Source: Brachionus manjavacas (taxonomy: Eukaryota; Rotifera; Eurotatoria; Ploima; Brachionidae). Taken from it: a stretch of DNA of 64,000 bases. The first letter of the stretch is position 1; each line of letters starts with the position of its first letter. Shown here in pieces: positions 10,989 through 21,810 of the stretch. The position numbers and the translations under genes were made by a program. The DNA is taken from the NCBI GenBank assembly GCA_019054805.1, contig JAHQIY010000028.1, positions 186,001 to 250,000 of the forward strand, written 5' to 3'. The notes under the pieces are model-generated. The model saw only the letters and a list, made by a program, of their open reading frames with translations. It was not told the DNA's origin and searched no databases.

Positions 10989-11556
10989 ACCAGCAGCCGA
11001 GCTTTTTGCATCCTCCAACTCCATGAACAAATTATGAAACAAATTTGCACTCTACACTTACAAACACAAACAGCAACATCATCCAGGTTTTTCTCGCACA
11101 TATTCTTTCGTTTGGCTGTCCAGTTTGCGAACAAGGCCAACACCGATTTTTACGATAATTTTTTTTGCCATCAAATTTCTTTTTTTTTGGCTTTTGACAC
11201 TAAAGTGAAGTTTTTTTGTTTTTTTTTCTTTGTCGGAATAGACTTTGTCCAAGCACACACTGGTTTGGCCGGGTGCTTGATTTAAGAGTTGTTTTGTGGA
11301 TTGGGGCGACCCGGCCGAATTATTATTAATTTTCTAGTAGCGTCATAACGAGAGAAAAAGTCTATTTTTTACTAAACTTTTTAGTTTTTTTTTATTGTTT
11401 CCTAACAAAGTTAATTTAATCTAATTAATAAAAAAATAAATAAAAGAAAAGTCGAAGCATTTTAGTAGTCAATTGTCAATGCGAATTGCTGAATAAATTT
11501 TATACTTGATTTTTTGCCATTATTTAATTTCATTCAGATTACACTTTTAAGTTAAC
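10989..11556 (+). other. Probable LIS1 3' UTR and downstream DNA
   Basis: Composition falls back to AT-rich within about 300 bases of the stop codon. AATAAA-like signals occur near 11429 and 11493. GCGACCCGGCCGAATT lies at about 11307. Confidence 0.45.
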
Positions 11557-11800
11557 TTCTAGTTAATTTTTTGATTTTTCTTGAAATTCTCTGTGCAGTT
11601 TATTTGTTTCAAAATAAAAAAAATTCAACTAGTTAACCTGTTTAACTTGTCAGAGTTAAAAAATCAAAAAAATCAATGTAAATCAAATTAAAAAGCAAGT
11701 ATTAAAACGGGCTAAAACCGTGAATTCTTTTGTTTAATCGCTAATTAGTTGTGAGATTTTTTTTTGTCGAAAAAAATATAAAAAAATAAAAGAAAATAAT
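11557..11800. repeat. Direct duplication, copy 1 (about 244 bp)
   Basis: Nearly identical to 13813-14058, with only about four substitutions seen by eye. It contains AAACGGGCTAAAACCGTGAA and GTGAGATTTTTTTTTGTCGA. The two copies flank a 2-kb block made of the hAT MITE and a LINE-C copy. Confidence 0.85.
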
Positions 11801-11862
11801 TTGTTTATTTATTTATTTGAATTTAATTAACCTCCTTCAGGAGAAGTAAAAATAAAAATTAG
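11801..11862 (-). repeat. Degraded LINE-A tail
   Basis: TTTATTTATTTATTTG leads to CCTCCTTCAGGAGAAG, a diverged form of the LINE-A terminal box. Confidence 0.4.
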
Positions 11863-11893
11863 AAAAAAAAAAAAAAATAAAAGTATTTATATA

Positions 11894-12465
11894 CAGTGGC
11901 GTAGCGCCATTGAGCCGTACCGCCACACCATTTTTTTAGTTTAGATGAGAATACATATTGAACTTGTATTTATTTTTTAAAAATTAATAACTAGACCCTG
12001 CATGAATTAATAATTAAAATAATATAACCCCTCCTGTTTTTCATTTTTATGGTTAAAAGTGTTTTGTGCATTAAATATTTAGATCTTGTGTTTATTTAAG
12101 TTAATTATCAACATTTCAAATTTCAAATTTAAATTAAATATGAACAAACTAATTCGAATTTTTTTTATATTTAAAATTCTGCTCCAAAATAAAACAAAAA
12201 TTTATTATTTTTTCAATTGAAAATCGAATAAAAAATTTTAATGAGAATAAAAATTGAAAATATAAAAATTGATTTCTTCTTGCCATTATTGTGATTAAAA
12301 TTTTAAGCTCTATTATTGAAAAATTTCTAAAAAAAAACTTATAACCTTAAAGCTATTAAAAAATTTTAAATTTTTTTATTTGATCCCCTCGGGACCCCCT
12401 TCCCCCATTTTGACCACAAAACTGAATCTCGCCACACCATTTTAAAAATCCTGGCTACGCCACTG
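11894..12465. mobile_element. hAT-type MITE with 8-bp target duplication
   Basis: The termini are CAGTGGCGTAGC and its exact inverse GCTACGCCACTG, flanked by a perfect 8-bp duplication TTTATATA (11886-11893 and 12466-12473). Terminal CAGTGGCGTA and 8-bp duplications are typical of hAT-superfamily elements. The 572-bp body has no transposase. The sequence CGCCACACCATTTT occurs near both ends in direct orientation. Confidence 0.8.
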
Positions 12466-12479
12466 TTTATATATATATA

Positions 12480-13800
12480 AATATTTAAAAATATTACAGT
12501 TGTATGAAAATGAAAAGGAAGATAGTTTCAATTGAACTTTTTGGACCTTAAGTTATGAAATTCATTTAGGCCTTATTAATTCATTTAAAAATATACGATA
12601 ATCTTTAAATCTTATGTTTTCTAGACACATTTTGATAGAGTGAGAAATGCCATCACTGATGAAAAAATGCCTTTTTAACTCCTTTTTAAACTTACTTATA
12701 TAACATAAAAGTGAAGGAAAATCTACATTAAAATGGTTAATCAAAAGTTGTAAATCTGTTTCAAAAGAGTTATTTGACTTTGATGGACAGATAGTTACGT
12801 TTTGCTTAATGCACTCAAAAATACTAGATGCCGATGAGTTAAATCTTATTGTCGCAATAAATGATAGTTTTGAAATAAGGTAAAGTTGATCAAATTTTAA
12901 AATTTTAAGAACTTTTAAGACCCTCGACATGTGACATGTATAACGAAGGTTGAACATTTGTCTTATTAAATTGTTTTGATTAATATTTAATGTATTAATC
13001 GTTGCTTTATTAAGTGTACCTATTACCAGACCATACGTAAATTGTGATAAACAATAAGTTTTATATATAAAGGCTTTAAGAGATGGAGTCATTATACTAA
13101 TTTTCACAATTAAGAAGGAGGACAAGAAAAATGATTTTTGAACCTTTTTAAAGTTCATTATTGATATTCTATTAAAGTCAAGATCTGAATTTAAATTAAA
13201 ACCCAAATATTGGAGTTCCTTAACTTTGTTTAATTTAAGATTATTTAGATAAAAATCATTTCTAAGCCAGAGATGACCAAAATCAATTATATTTGACTTT
13301 TTAGGATTAAATTTTAGTCTCCATTTAGTACCAAAATTCTCACAAATATCTAATAAAAACTGTAAGTGTGCATCGACTGGGCTGATGAGCATAATATCGT
13401 CAGCGTAAACAATTACTGATACATTTAAGTTGTTAAAAATGGCTCCTAAGTTTTTTCTAACAATTCATCAATAAAGTCATTTATAAAGATGTTGAACAGA
13501 AATGGTGAAAGCCCCTTGTTTCACACCAGTTTCAATTGGAAAAAGGTCAGAAATATTTCCATTAGGTAGACAAATTATAGCTGAAGCTGAGTCATAGTAT
13601 TTTTTAAGAAGTATCGAGGACTTGTTTAACCTAGGAATAAGTTTATAAAACATCCCATTTCTCCATAGTTTATCAAATGCTTTTTCAGCATCTAGAGAAG
13701 CTATTCTACAACCTGAACCCTTATTGACATAATTAAGAATTGTTTCCTTAATTACAAAAAAAGCATGATTACATGATGTTACATTTTTAAGTGTTCAAAT
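12480..13800 (-). mobile_element. LINE-C non-LTR retrotransposon, 5'-truncated
   Basis: On the minus strand the reverse transcriptase can be followed from about 13792 (SLDAEKAFDKLWRNGMFYKL, first catalytic Asp region), through GVKQG and LSPFLFNIFINDFIDEL, then after frame breaks near 13510 and 13420 to VIVYADDIMLISPVDAH (catalytic YADD at about 13400). A long open stretch (13392-12562) holds the thumb region with WRLKFNPKKSNIIDFG and ELQYLGFNLNSDLDF. Two frameshifts make it inactive. The 5' part is missing. The copy sits between the two 244-bp duplicates. Confidence 0.75.
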
Positions 13801-13812
13801 TTAAATTTGAAC

Positions 13813-14058
13813 TCTTCTAGCTAATTTTTTGATTTTTCTTGAAATTCTCTGTGCAGTTTTTTTGTTTCAAAATAAAAAAAATTCAACTAGTAAACCTGTT
13901 TAACTTGTCAGAGTTAAAAAATCAAAAAAATCAATGTAAATCAAATTAAAAAGCAAGTATTAAAACGGGCTAAAACCGTGAATTCTTTTGTTTAATCGCT
14001 AATTAGTTGTGAGATTTTTTTTTGTCGAAAAAAATATAAAAAAATAAAAGAGAATAAT
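13813..14058. repeat. Direct duplication, copy 2 (about 245 bp)
   Basis: Partner of 11557-11800. It runs directly into the exon-like segment starting at 14074. Confidence 0.85.
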
Positions 14059-14073
14059 GTCTATAATTTTCAG

Positions 14074-14281
14074 AATTAGACCTCTGTTAGAAATCTTACA
14101 CTCAGAGATGGTTGAACAACTTTACATGAGACACAAGATATTCTTCTTAAAGCAATTAAAAAAAAGGTCAGTATGCTGGAATATCTTGAACTTCCTTTGC
14201 GATAATTATAAAAAGTTTGATCAGAAAAATACCTTCTTTTGTAAGCAACTAAATAATGTGGAGAAAAAAACTCATATTGAT
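14074..14281 (+). pseudogene. Exon-like segment, copy 1 of a duplicated unknown exon
   Basis: The segment is bounded by TTTTCAG and by GTAATG, as an internal exon would be. It reads EMVEQLYMRHKIFFLKQLKK then a Cys-Trp-Asn-Ile-Leu stretch and FDQKNTFFCKQLNNVEKK. The copy at 19690-19898 encodes the same pattern at clearly diverged DNA sequence. I do not recognise the family. No neighbouring exons were found. It may be the sole visible exon of a plus-strand gene, or a relic dispersed by duplication. Confidence 0.4.
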
Positions 14282-14359
14282 GTAATGGACTATTATTTTG
14301 AAGACTTCTTTAGCAATAATCGATCATTTATTTATCGAAGAAAATCGTGGTCTAGTTGA

Positions 14360-15694
14360 TTCAATTAAATTTATTGTGGTCAAGATCAAATTAAATATGG
14401 AATTAAACATAGCTTACTTTAAATTTTATGATTCGTTAAATGATCTTTTAAAGATAGATTTTTATAAATAATTGTGTTTTTTTTATATATTTTTCTACTA
14501 ACTCTTTCCGTATAGTATCGAGTTAAATTTCTTAACTTAAAAATTATTCAATTGTAAAATATACATTAAAGAGTAAGTATTGTACTCTTTTCTTTTTCAT
14601 TTTTTTTAATTTTTATATAAATACTTTAATTTGTCCATGGGACTTTAACTCAAGCTTAAATAAATAAATAAATAAATATAATTTTAAAATAACTTTATTT
14701 AAAATAAAAGAATAGTTCAAAAGTTATAGTTGAAATAAAACAAAGATGTTTCATTAAAGTTTCAACCCTTACACTGGGTATATCAGTGAATTACATAAAT
14801 TCAAGCAATTAAAATACAATAAAAAAATAAGAATATATATGGTTTAATTTTTTGTGTTTGAATTACAAAATGTATCCAATGTTGACACAACATTGAAAAA
14901 GTGCGATGCTTCAAATATTTTTTGTTCTCTTTCAAAAAAAAAATTATTTCAAGTTAATATTGCAAACATTTTCATATTTGAAATTAGTGAAATAGAATGA
15001 ATTTAATTTTTAGTTGGAAATTTGAAATTCATTTTTTAAATTTTAAATAATTTATTTATTTATTTGTTTATATGTATCGAACTTATGCTCCTTCAGAATA
15101 AAAATAATTGAAAAAAAAAATCAAAAATCAAAAAGAAAAAAAAAGATAAATAATTCATTTAGATTAAAATTTATATTCAATCGTTAAAAAACTCGGTCTA
15201 GTCGATTATGTGAAAAATTCTTGTTCTCAGGTTTTGTGAACTATTGGTTCACCCATTTTTTTGTTCACGTTAAGTTGAACCAAAATAGAGGTGAACAGTT
15301 TGTAAAAAATTGTTAGAATTTAATACCTTATTCTCGAAACTGATATAAAAATAAACAATTAAGGTTAATATTTTTTTTTTGTTTTTTTTTAATTTGAAGG
15401 AGCTTTAGAATTAGCATTTGCCCTGATCTGTACCCTTTCAATAATCCCGAAAACCCGAATGCGCTCTCTACTTAAATCTTTGCCTGCTGTCTAAAAGATA
15501 ATTTAACACGGATTAAAATGATATATAGATTATTTAATTGTGGGTGATAACGGGTGACAACTTAAAATCGAGACGAACTTTAAGTATCATTTGCAATGCT
15601 GTTTTATTTTTTTTTTTAAACCTCTTTCCATATTCTTGTAGTAAAATTAATTTTAAATACGATAATAAAATAAATTATTCAATTTGAATTAAAA
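14360..15694. other. AT-rich intergenic DNA with LINE-A tail remnants
   Basis: Most of this is featureless. A LINE-A tail on the minus strand is recognisable at 15048-15145 (TTTATTTATTTGTTTATATG, then CGAACTTATGCTCCTTCAGA). Weaker ones lie at about 14640-14675 and 15395-15420. The sequence at 15220-15320 has repeated GGTTCAC/GTTCACG units resembling the MITE at 51733-52253. Confidence 0.4.
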
Positions 15695-16682
15695 ATGACC
15701 AAAATAAATTCACCTAAAGAAGAGACCCTAAGAATTCGCATGTACGCGTTTTTTAACGAAAATAGATCAATTGGAAAGATATTCACTGTGAGGCATTTAA
15801 TGGCAGAATAAATTCCAAGGAGTACTGTTTACCGAATTTTAAAACGTAGTGAATATTTTTCACCAGAAAGGAAACAAGGGTCTAGTAAAACACCGAAAAA
15901 AATGACTTAAGTACAACTCAACAAGCTAAAAAAGGCTTTTGATCACAAAGACAACATCAGTCAGCGTCAAGCAGCCAAAAAGCTTGATATAAGCCAGCAA
16001 ATGGTCTCAAAATTGTTGAAGAAGCTTCAAATAACACCGAGAAAAAAGATGAAAATCCTTGAACGAACCGAAACGCAAAAAAATGGAGCTAGAGTTAAAT
16101 ATCGAAATTTGTTTTTAAAAAATCCAAATATTTCTCGGATTTTAGACGATGAATCCTATTTCACTCTCAATCATGGTAAAATCAATGGAAATGATATATT
16201 TTACTCAAGTAACATTGCTGCAACACCAGCAAGTATTAAATATACCCCAGTTAAGTAAATTGAGCAGAAATTACTTGTTTGGTTGGTCATTTCTGAGAGG
16301 GTCAATCATACGAAAAAGTGGACTTGCAGTCTGTCTATTTAGACTTTTTAAAGCGTGGAGTCATTCCTTTTATTAAAAACATCATTCAGACGGCAACTAT
16401 AAGTTCTGGCCCGACTTGGCGAGCTCTCATTATGCCAATACGGTGGTCAACTACTTGATTGACCAAAATATCAAATTTGTGCAAAAATGCGAAGACCCTG
16501 CAAATGTGCCAGAAGTACGATTAAATGAAGATTTTTGGTCCATTTTAAAGGGGAAAGTGTATGAGAATGGCTGGAGAGCAAAAAACTTAGATGAACTAAG
16601 GAATAATACGACCTTGTACAAGAAATATGGAACAAAATCTCGAATAGGACCTTTTAGCCTCTACATCCAAACGACTCAATAA
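15695..16682 (+). pseudogene. mariner-like DDE transposase, inactivated
   Basis: The conceptual product starts at ATG 15695 and shows a helix-turn-helix N-terminus, a second HTH with ISQRQAAKKLDISQQMVSKL, the first catalytic motif ILDDESYFTL, the second in FWPDLASSHYANTVVNYLID, and the third region NEDFWSILKGKVYENGWRAK. These are hallmarks of Tc1/mariner transposases. It is broken by stops near 15809 and 15907 and by frameshifts after 16255. Terminal repeats were not found. A related 3' fragment is at 47960-48170. Confidence 0.8.
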
Positions 16683-16821
16683 TATTTGAAGAAATGGACT
16701 TGAAATGGACAGCACGGTGCTAACAATAAGCACCTTGCTGCAATCCAGATATTAGGGATGGCCAAGAAAAAATTAAAAATTAAAAAAAATGCTTTATTTA
16801 AAAAAAAATATATTATCTTTA

Positions 16822-16837
16822 GATAGATAGATAGATA
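16822..16837. repeat. (GATA)n microsatellite
   Basis: A short run of AGAT/GATA repeats. Confidence 0.6.
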
Positions 16838-16967
16838 TTTATATGTCGATTTCCAGCTCAATCATCAAATGAGCTTTTTAAAATTGAATTTAAATTGTTT
16901 AGCTATTAAAAAATTAAAGAATAGCAGTTAAACTAATTTTTAAATGAACAATTAGTCTTTTTTAGAT

Positions 16968-18376
16968 TTACCATCTAGTTGCATCACTCAATGGCTCGGT
17001 TTGATTCTGAAAATAGCTATCTTGAAAATTCCTCGAATTCATGTCATATTTACAGCTCTCACTAGTGTGGCAAATACTTTCAGTGTTTTCTGTCCTATCC
17101 ATATTAAATCCGTATCTCTTGTTCAACCATCTGTAAACCACTATTGAAATAATCGAGACCATCATTGAAAAAACAATCATTATGGCCGATACTAGAATTG
17201 CCTTTATTAGACCAGAGAAAGGTCGTGGACTAATTTGCAGCTCTAAATTAAAATAAAAATTTTTTCAACTCCAAAATTTTCCTCCTTACCTATCACTTGC
17301 GGTAATTGTTCATTATCTTTAATTAACTCTGAGTCCACTTGCAGTCCGAACGGATTGTCAATAGTTAAATGAATCTCGGTTTTCTTGAAATCAAAATCAG
17401 TCCCATTTTTCAAAAGCCGGATTCTAGAATTTGGCAAATTGCTTTCACAAGGCACCGGACTACATTTATTCAGACAAATTTTAGTCCAGCATTTAAAAAC
17501 AACTGATTGAGTTGACCTAAGCTTGAATACTTGGATCAAATTGCTCTGCATGTGGTAGTCATCCAATTTGCGGAAATTTAGCGAAACTCCGGTGACTGCA
17601 TTTATCACTGGACATCTAAAATTTACTAAAAATTAGAATTTTTAAAATAGAATAAAAATCTGAAACCCTCTGTAAAAAAGATCAATATTTTCCATCAAAT
17701 TTTCTTCTGCTGACATGCTGCAATTCTCTATGGCCAAGTCCAGACCAAGCTCTTGGCAAAACTTTGAAAAAAGTGATCAAATTTCTAACTACAAAATTAC
17801 CTTTTTTTCCAAGCTTTATATCTATTAGTAATTTATCTCCGACGAATACAGAACCGCCATCGAACACCGGTCTGTTATTCACCGGATCGTAAAGACTCAT
17901 AAAAATATCCACATTTTTATTAAAACTTTTTATCGGATGTCTAAAAAAAATAAATTAATTAATAAATTTAAATTCTATATTTTTATTTTCTTGCTTGTAT
18001 TGAAGCTTTTGACCACAATCTTGGTCATTTGGACACCAGCATTCATCAGTATTTCCATTTTCGTCATAATCCAGACACAAGGCATTTTTTTCTAGACACA
18101 ATCGGCATTTGTTCTCTTCTATATTGTTAATGGGCTGTCCGCAATGAGTGTCATTGACAGCCAGGTACTTTTCTTTGCATTTACACTTGAAGGCGTCGCT
18201 GGACCATTTGCAGTTTGAGTTTAAAGCGGTGCATTTTCCAGGAATGCATTCGTCGCCGATATTTCCATCGGCTTAAGGAAGAAGATTATCTTTAAATTGG
18301 AAGAGTATTAAAAATTACCTTTGGATTCTGATGTAAAGAGAAGGATTAGTGTCAGAATTAAAATTTTTTTTGACAT
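16968..18376 (-). CDS. Secreted-type transmembrane protein with Cys-rich region and ZP-C domain
   Basis: Six exons give 386 residues: 18376-18319, 18271-17995, 17940-17801, 17751-17667, 17615-17290 and 17242-16968. All phases agree. Introns are 47 to 54 bases; the second has a GC donor (AA|GCAAG). Residues 1-18 form a signal peptide (MSKKILILTLILLFTSES). Residues 20-112 hold about a dozen cysteines in EGF/EB-like spacing. Residues 113-290 match the ZP-C half of a zona pellucida domain: DGGSVFVGDKLLIDIKLG, AIENCSMSAEEN, YRGCP, and VVFKCWTKICLNKCSPVPC. A hydrophobic helix follows (about 305-331), then a polar tail of some 55 residues. The ZP-N half seems absent. ZP proteins build extracellular matrices such as cuticle or egg coats; the role here is unknown. 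Domain call confident, ortholog not assigned. Confidence 0.8.
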
Positions 18377-19689
18377 ATCTCGGCTCTTGGTATTTTGGCA
18401 AATTATGATTTTAATAGTTCAGTAAAATAAAGATTTATATCTAATTAATTAGAAATTATTTGTGTAAATATGAGATGATATTTGATCAAGAATTAAAGGG
18501 TTAATTAGGATATTTGGGTTTTCTTTTTAAGTCCAATGCCAATCATTATTTACCATTAACGCCAATTTGGCTTGTTGAACTTTTATTTTTCAAAATCTCA
18601 TTAAAATGTGAAAATATTTTTTTGATCAACTTTTACATTGATAAGGCTTTTTTACTTTTATTAGCTATTTATTTGATCTGGCAAAGTTAAAAGAAAATTG
18701 GTTTGCAGCTTGACAAATTTGTAAATTCTGGTCCAAAGTTGACAGGATTGAAAATAAACTTCTTTTTTTTAAATAAATAAACTTTTTAAATTTTTTATTA
18801 CATTTAAAAAAAACACTCATCGGTTAATTAACATTTGGACATTTATGAAATTTTTTTTTTTAAAAGGAATAAAAACTAAAAGTTGGTTTAATTTTAAAAA
18901 TTTCAATTTATAATAAAAAAAATTTTTATAAAATAAGCGAAATCAAAAAATTTTAAATGAATTTCATTTTAATAAATAAGTTTATTTCCAGGTCGTTTTT
19001 GGATAAGCTTAAACCGCCGACCAATTCTAAAAAATGAGAAGAATAAGAAATGTCATAATTAATTTTTTATTTTTTTATTTAATGTCATATTTTAAAATTG
19101 CTTTAGAGATTTTGAATTTCTAAAATTTGTTTATGCAATTTCAAATCCATTTGGAGGGTCGATTGAATGCATTTGTTAAAAATAAAATTAAAAATTAGAG
19201 AAAAAAATATTTAATAGAAATAACGGGTGTTCAAAAAATCTCGGTGCTTTTTTAAATGAAAAAAAATATGTTTCGGTAGACCTATCTCTATCAAATTTTA
19301 CACAGGGTTACTTTGGGCTGTCTAGTATAAAAATGCATGGCCAACTTTCCATATTGTTAGATAGAAAATTAAATGAGGATTATAACGATATATAGAAAAT
19401 GTCTGTATGGTGTTCTGTTCAAAAGTTATGGTCAAAAGACTCTTAAAATTACCTTAATTTCCAAGGGTCGAAAAAAGGGATTGTTTCACTTAATTAGCAA
19501 TAACTTTTGAACGCAAAAAGCTATCTACTTTAATTTTAAACTTAAATAGCTTTGAGAATAAGTTATTAATAAATATAAATCAAGTTCATCCATTTGTCTC
19601 TTCCACTTTAAGACTTATTTTTGTCCAAAATTTTCATGGTCTAATTTGAACTAAAAATTAAAGAAAAAAGTTAATTGTCCAACTTGCAG
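18377..19689. other. Intergenic AT-rich DNA
   Basis: This holds the ZP gene promoter. No gene is seen. GGGTGTTCAAAAAATCTCGG at about 19225 looks like a mariner-type terminal repeat, but no partner end was found. Confidence 0.35.
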
Positions 19690-19898
19690 AGCTTGGTATA
19701 TTTGTTGGAATCCTTGCGTTTAGAGATGGTAGAACAGCTTTATATGAATCACAAAATATTTTTCTTGAAGCAACTGAAAAATAGTTCAATATGCTGGAAT
19801 TTTTTGGTGTTTCTTATCGAAAACTTCAAAACTTATGACCAGAAAAATACTTCGCTGTGTAAGCAACTCAGCAATGTCGGGAAAAAATCTATATTAAT
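19690..19898 (+). pseudogene. Exon-like segment, copy 2 of a duplicated unknown exon
   Basis: Bounded by TTGCAG and GTAAAT. It reads SLVYLLESLRLEMVEQLYMN, HKIFFLKQLKN, WNFLVFLIENFKTYDQKNTS and CKQLSNVGKK, clearly homologous to 14074-14281. It is the better preserved copy, with no internal stop. Length 209 against 208 bases. Unknown family. Confidence 0.45.
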
Positions 19899-20157
19899 GT
19901 AAATGACTACAGTACAGCACAGACTACAGTTAATCAAAATAATTTCTAAGACAGGTTATAATTTTTATTTTTTTTAAAGACACTAAACATTTCTCTTTTG
20001 CCTTTTGCTTTTGCCTAAACTAATAAATTTTAAATTGGTAAAAAAATCAGCTGTTACTAAAAATTAAAAAAAATCTTATTTTTAAGAGATGGTGGATGGT
20101 CAAACCACTTGTGTTAAAGGGATGTTTTTTTTAACTATAAAATAAAAAATAAAAATG

Positions 20158-20340
20158 ATAATCGGGTCGCATATTTGTCATGTCTTTGTCATATTTGTCT
20201 CTAGTTTTAGTTAGTTCTGGTCAACTGCAAATTAAAGCAAAAAGACCAAGAGGAAGGCCAAGAAAAATTCAATTACAAGATCAAAAACAATTGGAAAGCA
20301 AAAGGTCGCCAAAAAATAAAAGTTTACTTTCTTTTAATTA
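20158..20340. pseudogene. Fragment matching the pseudophosphatase gene, followed by an AT-hook-like frame
   Basis: Positions 20162-20185 repeat TCGGGTCGCATATTTGTCAT from the coding region of the gene at 22450-22475 with one mismatch. TTTGTCTCT then follows, as it does in the gene after a gap. Next to it, the plus frame 20238-20330 reads KAKRPRGRPRKIQLQDQ, which contains a canonical AT-hook core (RPRGRPRK). Both are short and could be unrelated. Confidence 0.35.
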
Positions 20341-20629
20341 ATTTTATCTTTTTTATTTTATTTATAAAAAAATTAACCTAATGTGTGAAATCACTTATCA
20401 TTTTTTTTATTTTTAGAAGAAATAAAATAAATATATTAAAATCAATTAGATTTGGTATCAATTTTTAATTTTGCATCATGATAAAATTCAAGCCGATTTT
20501 GAATAGAATAAAAATTCTATATAAAATAATTTCTTTAAAATGAATATTTTAATTCTTGATACAATCTACAGCAAATTTTTAATTTCAAAATTAAATTAAA
20601 AAAATTTTTTTTTTGAATTCCTTATAAAT

Positions 20630-20965
20630 GGCAATGTGAAATATTAGTACAAAAAGTAAAAACGCTATTATTTTTTTTCTAATTGTGTAAAAATGGTTCT
20701 GTAAACAGTACAATATTGTACAAATTTTTTAGAAACGAATACCAAGCTCTGCAAAAACTCTGCAATTTATTGCATATATTAATCATATATTTTTTGATGG
20801 TGTGCATTTTACAGAAAAATGCAGAGTTTTTGCAGAGCTTTTGCAGAGCTTGGTATTCGTGTCTAAAAAATTTGTACAATATTCTACTGTTTACTTAACC
20901 ATTTTTTCACAATTAGAAAAAAAATTATAGCGTTTTCACTTTTTGTACTAATATTTCACATTGCC
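20630..20965. mobile_element. Long-palindrome MITE with 8-bp target duplication
   Basis: The two halves are near-perfect inverted copies of about 140 bp, starting GGCAATGTGAAATATTAGTA on one side and its complement on the other. Only a short A/T-rich centre near 20790 is unpaired. The element is flanked by TTATAAAT duplicated exactly (20622-20629 and 20966-20973). It encodes no protein. The 8-bp duplication suggests a hAT-type mobiliser. Confidence 0.85.
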
Positions 20966-21344
20966 TTATAAATTATAAATAGTAAATTTAATTTTGATTA
21001 GTAATTTTATCATTTAAAAATTCGGTAATTTAAATCTCATTTTCAAAAATATTGACAAAAAATAATAAATCACCAATAAGTCTCACGTGTAGATTTTCCC
21101 TTTATTTTTTCAAAATTTTCCGGCAATTAAACGAACGAGCCTTTTATCAGCATCGATATTTATTGTTTATTAATTTTTCTGAACAAAATTCTATAATCGG
21201 GTCATGACGACTTTATGATCATTTTGATCACAAAAAATTAAAATTAATTTCAAAAATAGAATTTTTTGCATATAGTTTTAAACTTACAAATAGGCAAAAT
21301 TGAAAAAAAAGTTTTGATTTTTAAGTTCTGAGAATATAATAAAG

Positions 21345-21663
21345 GTTCAGAAGTAGATCCATGTGAGGAACAGGATTTAAGTGAAGAAGAGTCAGTGGAA
21401 AAAAGTGAATCTGGATCGTAAATTGTAAAAGAAGGTAATGTTTGTGATACTGAATCAGAGAGTGAATCGGACCAAGAGTTAGTAGAAGCATTAGGCCAAA
21501 AATTCCAAGAATTAAAATTTGACTCTGTAAAAGAAATAGCAGATTTCTTCAAATCTGCGGCGTTGGCTAAACAAGTTGTGAGTGAGGAAACAAAATTGGC
21601 TGTAAAAAAGTCTTTGTGCAAATTTTCAGACCCGACCCCAATGTGGAGAGTTAATGAAGAATG
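21345..21663 (+). pseudogene. Unrecognised acidic coding fragment, interrupted
   Basis: The plus frame has strongly protein-like content: EVDPCEEQDLSEEESVEKSE, one in-frame TAA near 21418, then DTESESESDQELVEALGQKF, KEIADFFKSAALAKQVV and KFSDPTPMWRVNEE before a stop. It lies convergently just past the 3' end of the pseudophosphatase gene. It may be a decayed host gene end or a transposon-encoded protein. I recognise no family. Confidence 0.4.
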
Positions 21664-21810
21664 ACAATGGTGTGAAACTTCATTTTAGTAAAAAACATAA
21701 ATGACTTAAACATAAATAATTTTTTTATTTTATTTAAAAAAAAATTGATCTTATCGTTAAACATTTTATTAGACAAAACTAAATTATTAAAAAAATTATT
21801 TAATTTACTG

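Noticed and set aside
9696..11042. 448-codon open frame antisense to LIS1, and other long frames on both strands of that region
   Set aside because: They arise from the G/C third-position bias of the real LIS1 frame. Their translations are Arg/Ala/Val/His-rich and show no family features.
20679..20898. Two small frames, 66 and 71 codons, on opposite strands with similar products
   Set aside because: They are the two arms of the palindromic MITE read in opposite directions, so their likeness is structural and not coding.
21250..21621. Minus-strand frame of 123 codons
   Set aside because: It is the shadow of the plus-strand acidic fragment, whose codons make better protein sense; the minus translation is Ser/Phe-rich and featureless.
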